A stretch of 10,888 bases of DNA, taken from the NCBI GenBank assembly GCA_040381475.1, contig JBEIHH010000091.1, positions 1 through 10,888 of the forward strand, read 5' to 3'. The position numbers and the translations under genes were made by a program. The notes under the pieces are model-generated. The model was not told the DNA's origin, did no database searches, and saw nothing but the letters and a program-made list of their open reading frames with translations. Origin of the DNA: JAIBBG01 sp040381475. Lineage in GTDB: Bacteria > Bacteroidota > Bacteroidia > Flavobacteriales_D > Sanyastnellaceae. Below, one piece after another: positions 6,911 through 10,888 of this stretch. How positions within the stretch are numbered: position 1 is the stretch's first letter; every line of letters begins with the position of its first letter.

Positions 6911-8125
6911 ATGAAGCGTATGTTGCAGTACATATTGTTTTGTGGACTTCCATTGCTGATGACTTGTCATCTGCCTGAGGCGCAACTTGCAAGAAAGGCA
7001 GAAGAAGAGAAGCTGCTGTTAAGAAGAGAGGTTTATGCGCGTCTCATAGAAGGTTATGAAACGCAATTTAGAGAAGCCATGAAAGCGGCCGGTTGTCCTG
7101 GCGCAGCTATGGCAGTGGTTGTCGATTCAACCATCGTATGGTCAAAAGGCTTCGGGTTGCGTTCTGTTGATGAAAATCTGCCCGTAGACGAGCATACACT
7201 CTTTAGGCTGGGAAGTTTATCAAAAGGTATTTCCTCAGTTTTGGTATCAAAACTTGTCCATCAGGGTTCTTTAAACTGGTCTGATCATGTTCAGAATTAT
7301 TTAGGTTCCTTTGTTATGTCTGACCCGTCGCAGGCTTCCAGAATCAGCATCAGTCATTTGCTGTCACATAGCACCGGTCTGCCAAGGCATACGTTTACAG
7401 ATTTGATAGAAAATGGTCTTAATGCTTCTGATATTTTAAGCCGATTACCAAAAGTGAAATTGATTGGTAGGGAAGGTGAGTCTTTTGCCTATCAAAATTT
7501 TGCGTTTTCTCTCGTAGAAGAGATAGTATTTCAGAAAACATCGAAAAGGTTTGTTGACCTTTTGCATTCAGAAATATTTTCTCCGGCAAATATGACGGAT
7601 GCCAATACTGATTACGATTCCTATATAGCAAGCGGAAATTATTGTGCTCCACACCGCAGGAATAAGGATGGAAGCTGCGTTGAAATTTCTTTAAATGAGA
7701 AATATTATAATGCAGTTTCTGCGGGAGGTATCAATGCATCCATCGGTGATATGTCTCATTGGCTTGAATTGCTCATGGGGCAAAACACGAATGTGGTGAC
7801 CAATGAAATGCTCATTGATGTTTTTACTCCTGTAGTGAGCACGGGAAGTGAGAATAGGTTCAGAGCATGGGAAGGTCTGGTTGAATCATACTATGGTCAT
7901 GGTTGGCGAATCATGGAAATGCCCGATCGTCGCATCATGTATCACGGAGGAAGTGTCAATGATTTCCGAACGGAGATTGCCATCGATCCATTGACCGGAG
8001 TAGGAGTGTGCTTCCTTTTCAATGGTCAGAATAATCTCGCAGGACACATCATTCCCGATTTTCTCAAGTATTGGCAAGAGGCAACATCAAAATTGATCAA
8101 TGCCCAAGATTTGGAAGGTCAATAG
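6911..8125 (+). CDS. Exported serine hydrolase of the beta-lactamase (S12, class C-like) family
   Basis: A 404-residue protein with the three S12/class C motifs in order: S102-L-S-K105 (SxxK, nucleophile S102), Y194-Q-N196 (YxN) and H345-G-G347 (in place of KTG). The HxG form is usual for esterases, D-amino-acid peptidases and unassigned PF00144 members rather than resistance enzymes, so I would not call it an antibiotic-resistance gene. The N-terminus has a basic start (MKR), a hydrophobic stretch, then LLMTC with a cysteine at 19. That resembles a lipoprotein signal, but threonine before the cysteine is not the classical lipobox; either a lipoprotein or a cleaved signal peptide is possible. 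Residues about 24-55 are charged and probably form a helical linker. A second ATG at 6920 would also keep the signal. It follows glgB by 103 bases on the same strand and ends 14 bases from the convergent gene at 8140. Substrate unknown. Confidence 0.9.
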   Translation: MKRMLQYILFCGLPLLMTCHLPEAQLARKAEEEKLLLRREVYARLIEGYETQFREAMKAAGCPGAAMAVVVDSTIVWSKGFGLRSVDENLPVDEHTLFRLGSLSKGISSVLVSKLVHQGSLNWSDHVQNYLGSFVMSDPSQASRISISHLLSHSTGLPRHTFTDLIENGLNASDILSRLPKVKLIGREGESFAYQNFAFSLVEEIVFQKTSKRFVDLLHSEIFSPANMTDANTDYDSYIASGNYCAPHRRNKDGSCVEISLNEKYYNAVSAGGINASIGDMSHWLELLMGQNTNVVTNEMLIDVFTPVVSTGSENRFRAWEGLVESYYGHGWRIMEMPDRRIMYHGGSVNDFRTEIAIDPLTGVGVCFLFNGQNNLAGHIIPDFLKYWQEATSKLINAQDLEGQ

Positions 8126-8139
8126 TTTCGCCAAATCGA

Positions 8140-9381
8140 TTATCTCACAATCATTTTCCTTGTAGAAACAGTTGTTTCATTGCTGAATGAGAAATGATAA
8201 ACACCTGCAGATAAGAAACTGATATCTAAAGTCTGCTGCTGAGATCCGATCATTTTACCACTGGCTACAATTCTTCCGCACTCATCAGTAAGAGTATAAT
8301 CAGCAGTTTGATTCAATAGAATGCTTACGAGTGACTCAGCAGGATTTGGGAAAATTTGAATCTGCTCTTCTTTTATTTGCTCGTCAATTCCAACCGGAAC
8401 ATCAACTGTGATAGTAACGGCATCTGAACAACCATTGTCTGAAGTAGTTGTGAGGGTTACCTGGTATGGCCCTGATGCAGGAAAATCATGCGTTGGATTG
8501 GTTTCCGTAGAAACAGCACTTCCATCGCCGAAATTCCATTCATAGCCTGTGATTGATCCTTGACTGATGGTGGATGTCGCAGTTAATTCAACTTGTGTGG
8601 TATTCGTCACAATGCTGCTCTGGAAGGAAGATACAGGACCAACAGCGATATCAATTTGAGAAGTAGCTTCGAATGTACATCCCAATTCTGTTGTCATTTG
8701 AAGCTCTATATTGTTGCTGCCTTCAACGTCGATAGAAACGGTTGGATTTTGACCATTGCCTGTCACGCCGTTGCCGAAGTTCCAGTTGAAATTGGAAATG
8801 TTCTGACCATCAACTTCAGAAGCATACGAAAATGATATCGGACTACCTGAGCAAAAAGGACCAGTAGTCAGGATTTCTATTTCAGGCAGAGCAACAGGAG
8901 TAGGATCAGTGATAATCCAGGCGCATTCGAAACCATTGATCAACGCTTCCGGATTAACAATGTCTTCTGCTTCGATTCTGTCGCAACCGTTGTTCAACTG
9001 AAACTTTACCGAAATGAGATTTGTATTACCCGACAGATATACAAAAATTGAAGAAGTTGATGCAGTGCAACTCAGAGTTTCAGAAGTAATGATGTAGTTT
9101 GAATAAACGTCAAGGATTGGAGAAAGTGAAGCACAGCTGTTGAATGTCAGTTTTGTAGTATTGAAAGGAAACCAAAAATCAATTGCATTGACAGTATCAT
9201 TCTGCCCGCTGAAGTATACAGGAAATTCCACAAATGAGTTCAAACCTTCTGTTGAATATACTGCTGAAGAAAGATCGAACACGAGTGTGTCGTTGAAAGT
9301 ATCACCACCGGCCATCATGTCGGTGCTGAAAAAAATCTGCATAAGTAAACAGGTCGAAAATAGGAGGGTAATATTTTTCAT
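8140..9381 (-). CDS. Secreted PKD-domain protein with cohesin-like N-terminal module and T9SS type A sorting domain
   Basis: A 413-residue exported protein. The chosen start (ATG at 9381) gives MKNITLLFSTCLLMQIFF, a standard signal peptide; an in-frame ATG at 9402 would add seven residues including an aspartate and is less likely. Residues about 30-158 form a beta-rich module (VEFPVYFSG, VNAIDFWFPF, and later ISVKFQL) that resembles cohesin-type domains seen in Bacteroidota proteins. Two PKD domains follow at about 167-247 (WNFGNG at 200) and 252-330 (WNFGDG at 282). Residues 341-413 are a type A sorting domain: IFPNPAE, then YTLTDECGRIV, LSAGVYHF and a final RKMIVR. It lies 27 bases downstream of the dockerin-bearing gene on the same strand, so the two are probably one operon. 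No enzymatic motif is visible; a structural or binding role on the surface is likely. The cohesin resemblance is by eye only. Confidence 0.88.
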   Translation of the reverse strand: MKNITLLFSTCLLMQIFFSTDMMAGGDTFNDTLVFDLSSAVYSTEGLNSFVEFPVYFSGQNDTVNAIDFWFPFNTTKLTFNSCASLSPILDVYSNYIITSETLSCTASTSSIFVYLSGNTNLISVKFQLNNGCDRIEAEDIVNPEALINGFECAWIITDPTPVALPEIEILTTGPFCSGSPISFSYASEVDGQNISNFNWNFGNGVTGNGQNPTVSIDVEGSNNIELQMTTELGCTFEATSQIDIAVGPVSSFQSSIVTNTTQVELTATSTISQGSITGYEWNFGDGSAVSTETNPTHDFPASGPYQVTLTTTSDNGCSDAVTITVDVPVGIDEQIKEEQIQIFPNPAESLVSILLNQTADYTLTDECGRIVASGKMIGSQQQTLDISFLSAGVYHFSFSNETTVSTRKMIVR

Positions 9382-9408
9382 ATCCGGAAGATAAATGGTC
9401 AAGTTAGA

Positions 9409-10888
9409 TTAAAGTTGAACGATGAATTGGTGCTGATTGCAGCCCGATTTTGTTTTGATTTTAACGCTGTAAATACCTTGAACAGGGTTGCTCAATTGAA
9501 GATTGTTTGAACCCTTGTTAATTTTGATTTGATTTTCTATGATTTGTCCATAGCTGTTGTAGATCAATGCTACGCCATCTTCATTTGAGTTGATGATGAA
9601 GCTACCGTTATTAGGTACCGGGTACAACTGTGTAAAGTTTACTTCTTCTTCAGATGGTTCACTGAACAATACATCAGTTTTTTCGCCATTTAATAGTCCG
9701 AAAGAGTAAAGAATGTCCTTAGCTTTCAATATTGAATCGGCACTTGTAAATTGGACATAATAAACTGGACTTTCAGAAATAATGCTGTTGGCATTGAAAT
9801 GTGATCCTCTGAGTGTATTGTCAAACTGATTGAATTTTGAGTTTCCTTCCAGACCTGATTGCTGGCCTAGAATGTGCGAATTGGATATTTTGGAAACTTC
9901 CGGTGTTAGAGCAATGTCGATAGAGTTGATCTGTCGATTCGATTTGATGTAAACAGGAACGGTGACCAGTCCATTTGAAAACACAGAATTCTGAAGATCT
10001 ACGAGAATATATTCGTCAGAATTGCCAGATTTGAGTTGACCATCAGCAGTGTAGTTTTCGTAGCTTCCTGTAACATCTCCGAGAAGAATGGCTGTGTATG
10101 TTTCCGGAAGAATATTTGCACAAGTTTCACCTGTTGCACTGAAGTTGGTTACGTTGGCAGCGAGGGTAAAAGGAATAACAGGTACTCTGGCCGCTGAGTA
10201 TCCAATGCCATCGTCGCTCGGAAAACTTTGAGAGATTTGGAAAGCTTCATCCGAAGCAACTCTTGAATTGTCAACGAAAATCCAGTCTTTTGATGCCTCA
10301 CCATTTGAATTGCCATTGTCATCATAATTCCATGCTTGCTGGAACTCACCAATGGTGAGAGTAGCACGCTGTTTTAACTGAGTGATATCACCGGCGCTTA
10401 CAACACCATCAAGATTCACATCCATCGCCAGAATTTGGTATACGTTGGGAGTAAACTCACCTGTTGAAAGTGATTTGCACAGTACAGCATCGGCCGCATT
10501 GATCAGGGGCTGAACAGTATAAATGTTGTTAATGTCACGCTCGATAGCAATTTCAGTTCCGGAAAGCAGGTCATGACTGAAAGCACCTGTCATATCAGGA
10601 ATAGTGAAACTTGATTCGTTCACAATGCCATTATCTGCTCCGTAAATTGTGTTAATGAGATAGTCGTTTGGATTGGAAGAATCATATACAATTGGACTTG
10701 AATCAGACCAAAATTGAAGATTGGCTTCGTAGGCTGTGTTAATAACGCTATAGCAGTAACCTTCCGATGCAACCTGATCAACTACGCCTGTGATGTAGCT
10801 TTCAACAATGGAAGATGCGATTATTTCGCTCTGGCCTTCAGCAGGGAACGCACCAAGTTTATTGAACTCAATGCAGAACAATTGGCCA
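9409..10888 (-). CDS. C-terminal part of a large secreted protein with dockerin-like repeat and T9SS type A sorting domain (5' end outside window)
   Basis: The reading frame stays open to the right edge of the window, so the start, signal peptide and N-terminal domains are missing. A TTG codon at 10881 is not a credible start because coding continues upstream of it. About 490 residues are visible. Around 10370-10430 lies a dockerin type I-like calcium loop (DVNLDGVVSAGDITQL), followed within about 30 residues by a second Asp/Asn/Gly loop (DDNGNSNGEASKDW), then a segment with ILLGDVTGSY. From about 10015 to 9690 a module beginning YILVDLQNSVF and VTVPVYIK resembles cohesin-type folds, similar in layout to the N-terminus of the next gene. 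The last 75 or so residues are a type A sorting domain (LYPVPNNGSFII, YNSYGQII, NPVQGIYSVKI), ending in FIVQL. By family it is exported by T9SS. Its overall function cannot be judged without the missing N-terminus. Confidence 0.88.
   Translation of the reverse strand, partial: GQLFCIEFNKLGAFPAEGQSEIIASSIVESYITGVVDQVASEGYCYSVINTAYEANLQFWSDSSPIVYDSSNPNDYLINTIYGADNGIVNESSFTIPDMTGAFSHDLLSGTEIAIERDINNIYTVQPLINAADAVLCKSLSTGEFTPNVYQILAMDVNLDGVVSAGDITQLKQRATLTIGEFQQAWNYDDNGNSNGEASKDWIFVDNSRVASDEAFQISQSFPSDDGIGYSAARVPVIPFTLAANVTNFSATGETCANILPETYTAILLGDVTGSYENYTADGQLKSGNSDEYILVDLQNSVFSNGLVTVPVYIKSNRQINSIDIALTPEVSKISNSHILGQQSGLEGNSKFNQFDNTLRGSHFNANSIISESPVYYVQFTSADSILKAKDILYSFGLLNGEKTDVLFSEPSEEEVNFTQLYPVPNNGSFIINSNEDGVALIYNSYGQIIENQIKINKGSNNLQLSNPVQGIYSVKIKTKSGCNQHQFIVQL

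Noticed and set aside
6911..8125. Antibiotic-resistance beta-lactamase
   Set aside because: It has the S12 fold motifs but HGG instead of KTG and no resistance-gene context, so esterase or peptidase activity is more probable.
8126..8139. Bidirectional terminator between the convergent genes
   Set aside because: The gap is only 14 bases and contains no stem.
1..10888. CRISPR array, insertion sequence, prophage, toxin-antitoxin or defence genes
   Set aside because: No regularly spaced repeats, transposase or integrase motifs, terminal inverted repeats or target duplications were seen, and every substantial frame is accounted for by the listed genes.

Overview
The window looks like chromosomal DNA of a Bacteroidota bacterium (Flavobacteriia/Cytophagia/Saprospiria-like). 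Three of the seven genes are large secreted proteins ending in type IX secretion system (T9SS) sorting domains, a system known only from that phylum and its close relatives. Recognisable promoter boxes fit the Bacteroidota form TAnnTTTG, and start codons lack clear Shine-Dalgarno sequences. I cannot name a genus from sequence alone.

Layout. (1) Positions 180-2840, minus strand: a small two-helix membrane protein with a bacterial PH-like domain (2436-2840), followed by a 722-residue multi-domain surface protein ending in a type B (gliding-motility-associated) sorting domain (180-2348). (2) Positions 2841-3118: a divergent intergenic region with two hairpin-forming inverted repeats, a short palindrome and a promoter box. 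(3) Positions 3119-8125, plus strand: a maltokinase-type kinase (mak) and a glycogen branching enzyme (glgB) that overlap by 28 bases in different frames, then about 100 bases later a serine hydrolase of the beta-lactamase/S12 fold. (4) Positions 8140-10888, minus strand and convergent with block 3 (14-base gap): a PKD-domain protein (8140-9381) and the 3' part of a larger dockerin-bearing protein (9409 to the window edge). Both end in type A T9SS sorting domains.

How they work together. Mak and GlgB belong to the trehalose/maltose-1-phosphate (GlgE) route to alpha-glucan: maltose is phosphorylated, polymerised by GlgE, and branched by GlgB. Neither trehalose synthase nor GlgE lies in this window. 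The T9SS-sorted proteins are likely exported and anchored at or released from the surface. Two of them carry modules resembling cohesin and dockerin, so they may interact, but this is an inference.

Most notable: the branching enzyme starts with a roughly 60-residue lysine/alanine-rich, histone-H1-like tail where the E. coli enzyme has its N1 domain, while its catalytic core keeps every active-site residue at a constant offset from the E. coli enzyme. I found no CRISPR array, tRNA, rRNA, insertion sequence, phage gene or defence system, and nothing I would call with confidence a wholly undescribed system.
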